Source: JAAYJM01 sp964498585
Lineage (GTDB): Bacteria > Bacteroidota > Ignavibacteria > Kapaibacteriales > UBA2268
Direction of reading: 5' to 3'
NCBI GenBank assembly: GCA_964498585.1
Contig: CAZCHH010000068.1
Location: 1-17,173 of the forward strand
DNA length: 17,173 bases
Shown here: in pieces, positions 1-6,704 of the stretch
Position numbering within the stretch: the first letter of the stretch is position 1
Layout of the letters: each line of letters begins with the position of its first letter
Position numbers and translations under genes: made by a program
Notes under the pieces: generated by a model
Databases searched by the model: none
What the model was told of the DNA's origin: nothing
Seen by the model: the letters and a program-made list of their open reading frames with translations, nothing else

Positions 1-273
1 ACTTGCAATTTAATAAAATAATTCACCTTATCCTATTTTTACTTCAGAAATTTAGGTTATATTAAAATATTACGGAAATGGTATGTTAAAGCTACTATTA
101 TTATTGTTTTTACAACATTTATGGAAATTTTGCAGTTTTTTGGAAATTATGCTTTAGTAACAACTTTTGATCCATTTGACATTTTAGCATATGTTATAGG
201 AGTTGGAATTGCTGTATTTTTTGACAGATTTGTATTTAGAAAAATTATTCCAAATTGGAATTTGAAAAGCTAA
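1..273 (+). pseudogene. VanZ-like membrane protein, C-terminal part, probable frameshift; cut by the window edge
   Basis: A reading frame open from base 22 to the stop at 271-273 encodes a hydrophobic C-terminus. It includes MEILQFFGNY and, later, TFDPFDILAYVIG, which fit the late part of VanZ-like proteins (E-x-x-Q in one helix, then D-x-x-D-x-x-A-x-x-x-G before the last helix). That frame has a stop at 19-21. Upstream, the +2-shifted frame is open from base 3 to 62 and reads NKIIHLILFLL, which resembles the DK-x-x-H-F box found earlier in VanZ proteins. The two halves fit one gene joined by a one-base shift between about 22 and 62, near a run of five T at 36-40. The only in-frame ATG in the second frame is at 121 and would give just 50 residues. 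The damage could be a real mutation or a sequencing error. VanZ-like proteins are membrane proteins, some linked to teicoplanin resistance; no specific function is claimed. It may be the cargo of the cassette ending in the attC-like site at 353-481. Confidence 0.5.
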
Positions 274-352
274 TAATAGAATGCAGTGAATAGTTATGAA
301 AAGCATTAATGAATTATACTGAAAATAGTGACAATAAAATAAACAACTTGTT

Positions 353-481
353 CATAACAGCGTGTATAACCAATAGCTGGCTGTAGGTTGCGTTTTTATG
401 CACCATCTCTTGGTTCAGCTGTGATAACTCGATAATAAATCTCATAGAAGACGCAACTGGTCATACACGCAAACGTTGTGC
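353..481 (+). other. attC-like recombination site 1 (integron cassette type)
   Basis: A strongly structured, less AT-rich element. Outer left box CATAAC is at 353-358. The inner left box GCGTGTATAACCA (360-372) pairs with TGGTCATACACGC (458-470) at 12 of 13 positions. A second stem, GTTGCGT (387-393) with ACGCAAC (451-457), is perfect and stacks directly on the first on the right-hand side. The left arm carries an extra 14 bases (373-386). The right outer box is GTTGTGC (475-481), one base off the integron consensus GTTRRRY. The spacers between R and L boxes differ in length (1 versus 4), as in attC sites. This order (R'', L'', variable structure, L', R') and the length of about 129 bp fit attC. 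What is inferred is recombination at G475/T476 by an integron integrase, which is not present here. Confidence 0.6.
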
Positions 482-537
482 GCCATGTAAAATGATACCT
501 CGCTATTAGACAAGATTTGTTTTGAAATAAACCAATT

Positions 538-1155
538 ATGAAAAAAGAAAAAATCATAAATAAATTTGGTAAAAATTATGACGCTGATGATTATTCTTTC
601 ATTATGGGGATTGATGTTCGATTTGCAAACCATTTGGCTCAAAGATTTATAAATCATATAGTAATGGAGACATGCACAGGAGCTGGATTCACAACAATAG
701 CTTTAGCAAAATATGCTAAACATGTATACAGTATAGAGGTAGACGGATTTCGTTTTGAATTAGCAAAGAAAAATTCACAAATAGCTGGATTAGAAAATAA
801 AATAACATTTATAAATGGAGATGTGACTGAAAAAAAAATATTGGAATTATTACCAAATATTGATTCAGCTTTTATCGACCCTGACTGGGCAATTACAGGA
901 GAAAATCATGTTTTCAGATTTTTAAACTCGAATACACAACCTCCATCTGATAAATTACTTGAATTAGTAAATACAGTGACTCCGAATATCACTTTAGTTC
1001 AACCACCCAATATTAACAAAAAAGAATTTGAGAAACTTTTACCACATGAGTGCGAATATTTGTATTTAAATAATCAACATGAGTTATATTGTTTGCACTT
1101 TGGAGAATTGAAAAGAATAATTGGTGAAAGTAAATTTGAAATAATAGATAATTAG
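538..1155 (+). CDS. Class I SAM-dependent methyltransferase, trimethylguanosine-synthase-like, cassette-borne
   Basis: 205 residues with a Rossmann methyltransferase core. Motif I is ETCTGAG (residues 44-50), followed by the acidic loop YSIEVD (64-69) that should bind the SAM ribose, then INGDV (92-96). Motif IV is DPDW (114-117). The layout resembles RNA cap guanine-N2 methyltransferases (TGS1-type, usually with a PPW or DPPW motif IV) and related small RNA methylases. Here motif IV is DPDW, so the substrate is uncertain. The start at 538 comes 62 bases after the putative cassette boundary and has no clear Shine-Dalgarno sequence; no promoter is visible, as expected of a gene read from outside. 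The gene is flanked on both sides by attC-like sites in the orientation normal for an integron cassette (gene, then its own attC). Fold assignment is firm; target RNA, DNA or small molecule is unknown. Confidence 0.8.
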   Translation: MKKEKIINKFGKNYDADDYSFIMGIDVRFANHLAQRFINHIVMETCTGAGFTTIALAKYAKHVYSIEVDGFRFELAKKNSQIAGLENKITFINGDVTEKKILELLPNIDSAFIDPDWAITGENHVFRFLNSNTQPPSDKLLELVNTVTPNITLVQPPNINKKEFEKLLPHECEYLYLNNQHELYCLHFGELKRIIGESKFEIIDN

Positions 1156-1170
1156 TAAATTATGCACGAA

Positions 1171-1298
1171 CGCACAACAACAGGTATAAACCATTGCTGT
1201 CAAAGGGTTTTCGTAGGTTAGTGCTATTGGGTACAATGTGCTATTTAGACCGCTAAGCACCCTAATCACTCAACAGTTCATACCTTCGACAGTTATAA
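1171..1298 (+). other. attC-like recombination site 2, closing the methyltransferase cassette
   Basis: R'' box CGCACAAC (1171-1178) starts 15 bases after the methyltransferase stop. L'' AGGTATAAAC (1182-1191) pairs with L' GTTCATACCT (1276-1285) at 9 of 10 positions. The single mismatch is an A facing a C, as in site 1, in the same TATAA/TATGA context. R' is GTTATAA (1292-1298). The centre contains partly complementary TTAGTGC and GCACCCTAA. R'' is an exact 8-base complement of GTTGTGCG (475-482) at the far end of the methyltransferase unit, not of its own R'. That is precisely what an inserted integron cassette shows, because its R'' matches the start of the same cassette. Confidence 0.6.
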
Positions 1299-1323
1299 GG
1301 CATTTAAAAAAACGACACAGACA

Positions 1324-1395
1324 ATGGGAATATTAGAAGGTCCAGAAAGAATTTTTGACTTAACGACAGTAACTAATGTGTTGGTTCATACTTGA
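1324..1395 (+). pseudogene. Short ORF, possible N-terminal remnant of a truncated third cassette
   Basis: A 23-codon frame starting MGILEGPERIFDL begins 31 bases after the R' box of attC-like site 2, the normal spacing for a cassette gene, and stops at 1393-1395. No attC-like element with the matching CCTTATAAC R'' plus L boxes follows. I read this as a cassette whose 3' part has been lost or replaced by the repeat-rich sequence after it. It is too short to assign to a family and could be chance. Confidence 0.25.
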
Positions 1396-1857
1396 CAAAG
1401 TCAGACATAAAAGAAATATTCATTTCTATTTCTACTTCCCGAAATGCTTTTGAGAAGTTTTTCTCTCTCTCCTTCCTAAGTTGTATTTGGAAAGGAGATT
1501 TTTTCAAGCAAAAGATGGACTCCACCTGAGAAAGTGGAGTCCATCTATAAAAGAAAGTCCTTCCCAAGTTACACTTTGATAATAAGAAAAACATTGAATA
1601 GTAGCATTTTTTAAAGATTTGGGCAATAAATAGCTTGATAGATAAGTAACAAAATGAATCAATAATTACATAAGATATTTAATTTTTAGTTTTAAGTATT
1701 TAGAGTAAAAAATAATAATATCAAGAAAATTTTTAAAATATTTTAAAAAAAAAAAATTAAAAATCAAAAATTTCATTTTTTTATCATTTATTTTTTTTAA
1801 TTTCTAAAATAAATATGATTAAATCTTTAAAAAGGATTTAAATTTTTTAAAAATTAT
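1396..1857. other. Gene-free, repeat-decayed AT-rich spacer
   Basis: No credible gene on either strand. It contains a degenerate direct repeat, CTTCCTAAGTTGTATTTGG at 1472-1490 and CTTCCCAAGTTACACTTTG at 1560-1578, which flanks a perfect 12-bp hairpin (1514-1545). From about 1600 to 1857 the sequence is almost purely A/T with long homopolymers. The minus-strand frame over 1373-1594 runs through the hairpin and repeats and resembles no protein family. Confidence 0.5.
1514..1545. repeat. Perfect 12-bp inverted repeat with 8-base loop
   Basis: GATGGACTCCAC (1514-1525) and GTGGAGTCCATC (1534-1545) are exact reverse complements separated by CTGAGAAA. There is no T-run on either side, so an ordinary rho-independent terminator is not supported. 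It may be part of a small mobile or intergenic repeat, with related half-copies on both sides (1472-1490 and 1560-1578). Confidence 0.75.
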
Positions 1858-2322
1858 ATGAAACTTTATAAATTAGAAGATAAAACATTAATTAATACTT
1901 CGATGGAGCATTGTTGGGATTTTTTTTCAAATCCAAAAAATCTTCCGATAATAACTCCAGAATATTTAAGTTTTAATATAAAGAATGAATTACCAGAACG
2001 AATGTATGAGGGTTTAATCATAGAATATACTGTAAATCCAATAATGAAAGTACCACTAACATGGATTTCAGAGATAACTTTTATGAAAAAACCATTTTAT
2101 TTTGTTGATGAACAACGTTTTGGTCCCTATAAATTTTGGCATCACCAGCATTATTTTGAGAATAGTAGCAATGGAATAATAATGAAAGATATTGTGTATT
2201 ATTCCTTACACTTTTCATTTATTGGTAAATTAGTTCATTCATTGATAGTTAGAAAGAAATTAGAACATATATTTCAGTATAGAAAAAATATAATAGATAA
2301 TCTTTTTAATGAAGAATCATAA
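1858..2322 (+). CDS. SRPBCC-fold ligand-binding protein (COG4276 type)
   Basis: 154 residues, the usual length for a single START-like SRPBCC domain. Visible family features are an N-terminal segment with CWDFFSNPKNLPIITP (19-34), PERMYEGLIIEY (46-57), PLTWISEI (66-73) and the strongly conserved VDEQRFGPYKFWHHQHYF (83-100). The fold makes a hydrophobic cavity for a small, often lipid-like, ligand; members of this subgroup are sometimes mis-annotated as cell-division inhibitors because they occur fused or next to SulA-like epimerases. No signal peptide, so it is probably cytoplasmic. The start has only a weak AGGA about 25 bases upstream. It stands alone between AT-rich spacers. Codons are more A/T-rich than in the following gene. 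Ligand unknown. Confidence 0.8.
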   Translation: MKLYKLEDKTLINTSMEHCWDFFSNPKNLPIITPEYLSFNIKNELPERMYEGLIIEYTVNPIMKVPLTWISEITFMKKPFYFVDEQRFGPYKFWHHQHYFENSSNGIIMKDIVYYSLHFSFIGKLVHSLIVRKKLEHIFQYRKNIIDNLFNEES

Positions 2323-2352
2323 AAAAGAATTGTAAAAGAATTGTAAAAGAAT
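2323..2352. repeat. 11-bp tandem repeat, 2.7 copies, just after the SRPBCC stop
   Basis: The unit AAAAGAATTGT occurs at 2323-2333 and 2334-2344 without change, with a partial third copy (AAAAGAAT) at 2345-2352. It begins at the base after the stop codon. An A-run/T-run stretch follows (2352-2380). The rest of the spacer to 2508 shows only A/T-rich sequence and an AAAGGA ribosome-binding site near the next start. Confidence 0.7.
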
Positions 2353-2508
2353 AAAAAAAAAAAAATTTTATTTTTTTTGTAAAAAATATTAAGTAATTTC
2401 ATATTTTATAAAAATATCAATTTATAAATAAGTTGTATTTTTATAAACAATAGTAATTGAATAAGAAAAAAAGATTTCGAATAAAAAATAACTAAAGGAA
2501 TAATAACA

Positions 2509-3870
2509 ATGGCAAAATCACCAATTAATCCAGAATCAAAAAGAAATACTAAGATTCAATTTCAACACATCTTTTTATTTGCTGTATTAGTGATAGCGTT
2601 TTTCTTTTTACTATTATACACATTTATTCCCTGGGGAGTAGCTCAATTCGTCGTTCCTCTTTTCCAACCCAGTGGAGAAAAATTAGAGAAAATGGCTTTC
2701 GTCAAATTGCCCGGTTTAGTATGGGTGTCCACTACTCAAGATAAGGCAGCTGAATTGAGTAGCGTTAAAAGTCTTGATGGTATTCAGTTAAAGGAATATA
2801 TCAATCGTGAATATATTTTTGATTTTACTTACCAGGAAAGAAATATGGAAACTCATGGTTATGTAAAAAAAGCTAATGAGTTTTATGCGAAATCAGAAGT
2901 ATTAGGTGAAAATCCTATTTACCTTGAGCCGTGGGTTGGCTTCTGGATTTTAGCTTTAGTTCTTGCTATAGTGCTGGCAATGTTGGTAACCTTAATTTTG
3001 CCGCCCGGTATCGGCTTAATAGCAATGCTATTTGATAGGCAAATCGAAAACACCAAAACTAAAATTCGTCTTCAAACCGGCTTTACTGACGAAATAGTCG
3101 ATTTACTAACTATGCCAGACCATTTGTTTTCAGACAAAGAAGCTGGAGATGTCGAAAGGGCTTTCCGTATTGTTTGGGATAGAACAACAACAGAAGAACT
3201 ATCTTCATCAAAGAATGCTCTTAATTTCGATGATATTTTTGATGAAAATGTTGATATAGTTAAATTCAGAAACAATGTTATTTATGGTAGAATTAAAGAA
3301 TTCTTCTCAGATTTTCTTGTGAAAGAAATTGAAGATACAAAAGACGGCTTACTTTGGCGAAGAAATCATTTCCAAATTCTCAAAGGTATGACTCTTTATA
3401 TGACTCATCACTTTACAGAAAAGTATTCGAACAACGTTACTGGTCTTGCTTATGGTGGTGCTGCGTTCCTTATCGTTGCTGTCGGTATCCGTGGTCTAAA
3501 ATTTATCCCGGCTACCCGTCCATCATTCATCTTACTGGCTATTTTCCTTGAATTTTCAATGCTTGCATTGCTTGCTATAACTCTTATCTTTACTGAAGAA
3601 GAAGAGCGTATGGACAGAATGTTAAAGAAGATGGAAGATGCTAATCGAAGCCAGCTTGAAGCTCTTCGTGTTCAACAGCACGATATTAGAATACTTGCTA
3701 ATGCTCTTGTCGGAAAAACTGAAGAAATGGTTAAAGCAAGAGTCGAACATGCTATTGCTGATTATATGAAGAGTGAAGATAATATCAAACGTATTGTCGG
3801 CGAGGAAATTGGTCAAAAGATTACTACAGCACTAAAAGGTGCTTTCATGGATGAAAAACCAAGAAGATAA
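2509..3870 (+). CDS. Uncharacterised multi-pass membrane protein with C-terminal coiled coil
   Basis: 453 residues; I do not recognise the family. Predicted membrane segments are at about 19-40, 142-164, 309-328 and 338-361. Between the first two lies a roughly 95-residue soluble loop, and between the second and third a roughly 140-residue, charge-rich segment containing DRTTTEELSSSKNALNFDD. After the last helix comes a highly charged, probably coiled-coil tail (362-415, e.g. EEEERMDRMLKKMEDANRS) and a Lys/Glu-rich end. With a short cytoplasmic N-terminus, the 40-141 loop would be outside and the 165-308 loop and coiled coil inside. The start is supported by an AAAGGA box about 10 bases upstream. 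Codon use is less A/T-biased than in the preceding gene, suggesting a well-expressed native gene. A strong terminator follows at once, so it is the last or only gene of its transcript. Confidence 0.85.
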   Translation: MAKSPINPESKRNTKIQFQHIFLFAVLVIAFFFLLLYTFIPWGVAQFVVPLFQPSGEKLEKMAFVKLPGLVWVSTTQDKAAELSSVKSLDGIQLKEYINREYIFDFTYQERNMETHGYVKKANEFYAKSEVLGENPIYLEPWVGFWILALVLAIVLAMLVTLILPPGIGLIAMLFDRQIENTKTKIRLQTGFTDEIVDLLTMPDHLFSDKEAGDVERAFRIVWDRTTTEELSSSKNALNFDDIFDENVDIVKFRNNVIYGRIKEFFSDFLVKEIEDTKDGLLWRRNHFQILKGMTLYMTHHFTEKYSNNVTGLAYGGAAFLIVAVGIRGLKFIPATRPSFILLAIFLEFSMLALLAITLIFTEEEERMDRMLKKMEDANRSQLEALRVQQHDIRILANALVGKTEEMVKARVEHAIADYMKSEDNIKRIVGEEIGQKITTALKGAFMDEKPRR

Positions 3871-3889
3871 TATATTCTTAATATTAAAT

Positions 3890-3923
3890 AAGCCGTTGAA
3901 TGTTAATCAACGGCTTTTTTTTT
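3890..3923 (+). terminator. Rho-independent terminator
   Basis: AGCCGTTGA (3891-3899) and TCAACGGCT (3907-3915) form a perfect 9-bp stem with a 7-base loop, followed by a run of T to 3923. It lies 20 bases after the membrane-protein stop and separates that gene from the enoyl reductase. Confidence 0.9.
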
Positions 3924-3999
3924 ACACGTTATTATTATAACATCATAATTAATAGAATATTTCTTAATTTAATTCGTTTTATATTTTCTTTTTTTATAA

Positions 4000-4007
4000 T
4001 AAGTTTG
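4000..4007 (+). promoter_or_regulatory. Candidate Bacteroidota -7 promoter box for the lipid gene pair
   Basis: TAAGTTTG matches TANNTTTG exactly. The -33 position about 20 bases upstream reads CGTTTTA, lacking a clean TTG. The predicted 5' untranslated leader would be about 115 bases. It is the best match in the spacer after the terminator. Confidence 0.4.
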
Positions 4008-4128
4008 TAATTTGAATTGTAAGTAAAAGAAGAATTCCCATTTCTAAAATAATTATTAGAATTAAGATAAGCTAACAAATAAAAAAAGAGAAAAGTTATA
4101 ATTTTATTAATAATTAATAGTGAGAATT

Positions 4129-4935
4129 ATGAAAAGAACAAATTTATATGCTTTAATTCTTGGAGCATCAAGTGGCTTTGGAAAAGCCACCAGTTTGGAA
4201 TTAGCAAAAAAGGGATACAATATTTTTGGCGTTCATCTTGATATTGGTGCAGCAAAAGAACAGGCAAATGAATTGAAAAAAGAAATTGAAAGCTATGGTG
4301 TTGAAGTAGTCTTCTACAATGTAAATGCTGCTGATGACCAAAAGAGAAAAGAGATTATAGAATATATTAAAGAAATATTCAAAACAAAAGAAGACCCGAA
4401 ACTAAGAGTATTGCTTCATTCATTAGCTTTTGGTGCAATTAAACCTTTTTTCTCTGTAGACCATAAAGAAATGGTCAGCAAAAAGCAAATTGAGATGACA
4501 ATGGATGTAATGGCAAATTCGTTGGTTTATTGGGTTCAGGATTTGTTTAAAGAAAAACTACTTGCAGAAAATTCCAGAATATTTGCATTGTCTAGCATTG
4601 GTTCAGAAAGGGCAATGCTAAATTACGGCTCAATTTCAGCTGCAAAGGCAGCAATAGAATCTTATATTCGTCAGATAGCTGTTGAGCTTGCACCATACAA
4701 AATCACTGCAAATGCGATTATGGCTGGCTTGACAGATACACCAGCCGCTCAAAAAATTCCCGGATTTGAAAAAATGCTTGAATTTGCCCGCGCTCATAAT
4801 CCTTTCCAAAGAAATACCGTCCCTGAAGATGTTGCTCAGGCAATTTCATTACTCGTAGACGAAAAGTTCTATTGGATTAACGGTCAGGTAATTGGAGTTG
4901 ACGGTGGAGAGAGTATTTTGAATTTTATTAAATAA
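4129..4935 (+). CDS. FabI/FabL-like enoyl-[acyl-carrier-protein] reductase (SDR superfamily)
   Basis: 268 residues from the ATG at 4129; an upstream in-frame GTG at 4120 would add three residues and is less likely. The N-terminal cofactor loop is GASSGFG (12-18). LLHSLAFGAIKPF (95-107) matches the 'HSIAF' substrate-side strand of enoyl reductases. The catalytic pair is Y166 and K173 in YGSISAAK: six residues between Tyr and Lys, as in FabI, instead of the three of ordinary SDR enzymes. The C-terminus has NGQVIGVDGGESI (251-263). This supports reduction of the trans-2-enoyl thioester in the last step of fatty acid elongation, with NAD(P)H. The following acyl-CoA dehydrogenase starts 61 bases downstream on the same strand, so the two may be co-transcribed. 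An ordinary SDR of another pathway is the main alternative. Confidence 0.75.
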   Translation: MKRTNLYALILGASSGFGKATSLELAKKGYNIFGVHLDIGAAKEQANELKKEIESYGVEVVFYNVNAADDQKRKEIIEYIKEIFKTKEDPKLRVLLHSLAFGAIKPFFSVDHKEMVSKKQIEMTMDVMANSLVYWVQDLFKEKLLAENSRIFALSSIGSERAMLNYGSISAAKAAIESYIRQIAVELAPYKITANAIMAGLTDTPAAQKIPGFEKMLEFARAHNPFQRNTVPEDVAQAISLLVDEKFYWINGQVIGVDGGESILNFIK

Positions 4936-4996
4936 TTAGTATATTTACATTTAAAATAATTGAAATTTTAATTTTTATTTATATCAAGGAGTAGAA

Positions 4997-6139
4997 ATGA
5001 TTGAATTTGCTTTTTCTGAAGAGCAGAATATGTTAAGAGATATGGTGAAAGACTTTGTTACAAATGAACTAAAGCCAATTGCCGCAAAAATTGATGAAGA
5101 TGAAGCTATACCAGACGAAATAATTAAGAAAATTGGTGAACTTGGCTTGCTTGGAACACCATTTCCGATGGAATACGGCGGTAGTGGATTCGGTGAAGTA
5201 GGATATTGCATTGCTCAGGAAGAAGTGGGACGCGCTTGCCTATCTACAGCAACTTTTATTGGAGCACATGTTTCTATTGGAACAAATGCTATGTTTATAG
5301 GTGGGTCTGAAGAAATCCGTCAAAAATATGTTATTCCTTGCGCTCAGGGTGAAAAAATCGCTAGCTTTGCTTTAACTGAACAAGGAGCTGGCTCTGATTC
5401 TTTTAACCTTCGAACTAAAGCAGAATTTGATGGAAACAACTGGATTATTAATGGCGAAAAACTATGGATTACTAATGCCCCTTTTGCCGATGTTTTTTCT
5501 GTTTTTGCAAGAACTAACAAAGGCATTACCGCATTTGTTGTTGAAAAAGGCACCCCCGGACTTACTCCCGGTGCACCAGAGAAGAAAATGGGAATTAGAG
5601 GAAGCAAGACTTCTTCTATTACTTTCGATAATGTAGTCGTTCCTAAAGAAAATATGATTGGCGATGATGGTAGAGGTTTTTTAATTGCTATGAAAACTCT
5701 TGATGCCGGTCGTCTTGGGCTGGGTGCTGCCTGTCTAGGTGCCTGCAAGGAACTTTTAGAACTATCCGTCCGATATGCCAAAGAACGTAAGCAATTCGAT
5801 GAGCCAATTGCTAATTTTCAAGCTGTCCAGTTTATGCTTGCAGAAATAGCTACCCAGATTTATACTTCCGAATCCTTAATTTATAGAACTGCTGCAAAAT
5901 ACGATGAAGGTAAGATGCTTTCCCGTGAATCTGCAATAGTTAAACTTTTCGTTTCCGAAGCTTTAGACAAAGTGGTTGACCTTGCTATGCAAATTCACGG
6001 CGGTATGGGCTATTCCAAAGAAATGCCTATCGAAAGATTCTACAGAGATGCTCGTATTAACAGAATTTTTGAAGGAACTACTGAAATTCAAAAAATTGTT
6101 ATTGCCCGTGATATTTTAAAAAGAAATGGAAGAATGTAA
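4997..6139 (+). CDS. Acyl-CoA dehydrogenase, short-chain (butyryl-CoA dehydrogenase) type
   Basis: 380 residues, full length for the family. Family signature 1 is FALTEQGAGSDS (124-135); signature 2 is QIHGGMGYSKEMPIERFYR (332-350). The expected catalytic base Glu is in IFEGTTEIQ (E359), the position used by short/medium-chain enzymes. RKQFDEPIANFQAVQFMLA (264-282) is the FAD- and dimer-contacting helix region. The enzyme oxidises acyl-CoA to trans-2-enoyl-CoA with FAD, passing electrons to an electron-transfer flavoprotein. A clear Shine-Dalgarno AAGGAG at 4986-4991 fixes the start. Pairing with an enoyl reductase suggests acyl-chain saturation/desaturation or short-chain acid metabolism. 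No ETF or thiolase genes lie nearby, so the exact pathway is open. Confidence 0.93.
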   Translation: MIEFAFSEEQNMLRDMVKDFVTNELKPIAAKIDEDEAIPDEIIKKIGELGLLGTPFPMEYGGSGFGEVGYCIAQEEVGRACLSTATFIGAHVSIGTNAMFIGGSEEIRQKYVIPCAQGEKIASFALTEQGAGSDSFNLRTKAEFDGNNWIINGEKLWITNAPFADVFSVFARTNKGITAFVVEKGTPGLTPGAPEKKMGIRGSKTSSITFDNVVVPKENMIGDDGRGFLIAMKTLDAGRLGLGAACLGACKELLELSVRYAKERKQFDEPIANFQAVQFMLAEIATQIYTSESLIYRTAAKYDEGKMLSRESAIVKLFVSEALDKVVDLAMQIHGGMGYSKEMPIERFYRDARINRIFEGTTEIQKIVIARDILKRNGRM

Positions 6140-6154
6140 ATCTATCTTAATTAA

Positions 6155-6185
6155 TTCATCCGATGAATATACGTCATCGGATGAA
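6155..6185. terminator. Perfect 12-bp hairpin after the acyl-CoA dehydrogenase
   Basis: TTCATCCGATGA (6155-6166) and TCATCGGATGAA (6174-6185) pair perfectly around a 7-base loop, 16 bases after the stop. There is no T-run downstream, so it may be a factor-dependent terminator or an mRNA 3'-end stabiliser. GATGAATATAC is also directly repeated (6162-6172 and 6180-6190). Confidence 0.55.
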
Positions 6186-6445
6186 TATACTCAGTAACAG
6201 TTTTTGAAATTTTAAAAAATTTGTTTTATAGATTTTAATTAATTCCTTTATTATCAATCACTACTGAATACTTTTCTTCGAAATAAAAATAGTAAGAAAT
6301 TTTAAATATAGTATTTATAAAAAAAGTAAATATGAATCCACGAATAAATTCGAAATTATTATTTACGATGCAAATATTATAATTCTTTAATTTCATTATT
6401 GTGCCAAAAGTTCTGAATTTATTAGGAAATTGAATAAGCAATAAA
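6186..6445. other. Gene-free spacer
   Basis: About 260 A/T-rich bases with no supported gene. A minus-strand 68-codon frame (6235-6441) has no recognisable motif, no ribosome-binding site and no partner. Confidence 0.5.
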
Positions 6446-6477
6446 AAAAGCAGAAAACAAAAATGTTTTCTGCTTTT
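6446..6477 (-). terminator. Terminator for the tRNA-His transcript, probably bidirectional
   Basis: AAAAGCAGAAAACA (6446-6459) and TGTTTTCTGCTTTT (6464-6477) form a perfect 14-bp stem with an AAAA loop. Read on the minus strand the stem is followed by a run of T (plus-strand A at 6443-6449), giving a good rho-independent terminator about 145 bases beyond the tRNA. On the plus strand it ends in TTTTAT, so it could also stop read-through from the acyl-CoA dehydrogenase. Confidence 0.75.
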
Positions 6478-6622
6478 ATCTCTTTTCGCCTAATTCTACT
6501 GCTCTTATAACTTAGCTATTTGATTTTTTCCATGGCTTGTTTACTTTTTTCTTTTTTCCAAACTATTATTATATACCTTACTTTGCTTTTTTATTATATG
6601 TGTCTTTTTGTTCTTAAAGCCG

Positions 6623-6695
6623 GGCGAGCAACGGGATTCGAACCCGTGACAGCCAGAGCCACAATCTGGTACTCTACCTACTGAGCTATGCCCGC
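6623..6695 (-). tRNA. tRNA-His (anticodon GTG)
   Basis: On the minus strand the acceptor arm GCGGGCA pairs with TGCTCGC. The D stem is GCTC/GAGT. The anticodon stem is CCAGA/TCTGG around loop TTGTGGC with anticodon GTG (plus-strand 6660-6662). The T arm is ACGGG-TTCGAAT-CCCGT. The base before the acceptor stem is G (6696) and the discriminator is C (6623), which gives the extra G-1:C73 pair specific to tRNA-His. The 3' CCA is not encoded and must be added. Confidence 0.97.
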
Positions 6696-6704
6696 CATAA
6701 TTTA

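Noticed and set aside
1373..1594. Minus-strand 73-codon frame
   Set aside because: It runs through a hairpin and degenerate repeats, with no domain, partner or ribosome-binding site.
5344..5781. Minus-strand 145-codon frame
   Set aside because: It lies entirely inside the acyl-CoA dehydrogenase, which has full-length family motifs on the other strand.
6235..6441. Minus-strand 68-codon frame between terminators
   Set aside because: Low-complexity A/T-rich composition, no motif and no ribosome-binding site.
6500..6512. TTATAAC as a matching R'' for the third cassette
   Set aside because: It occurs 5 kb away with no L boxes or attC-like fold around it, so it is a chance match.
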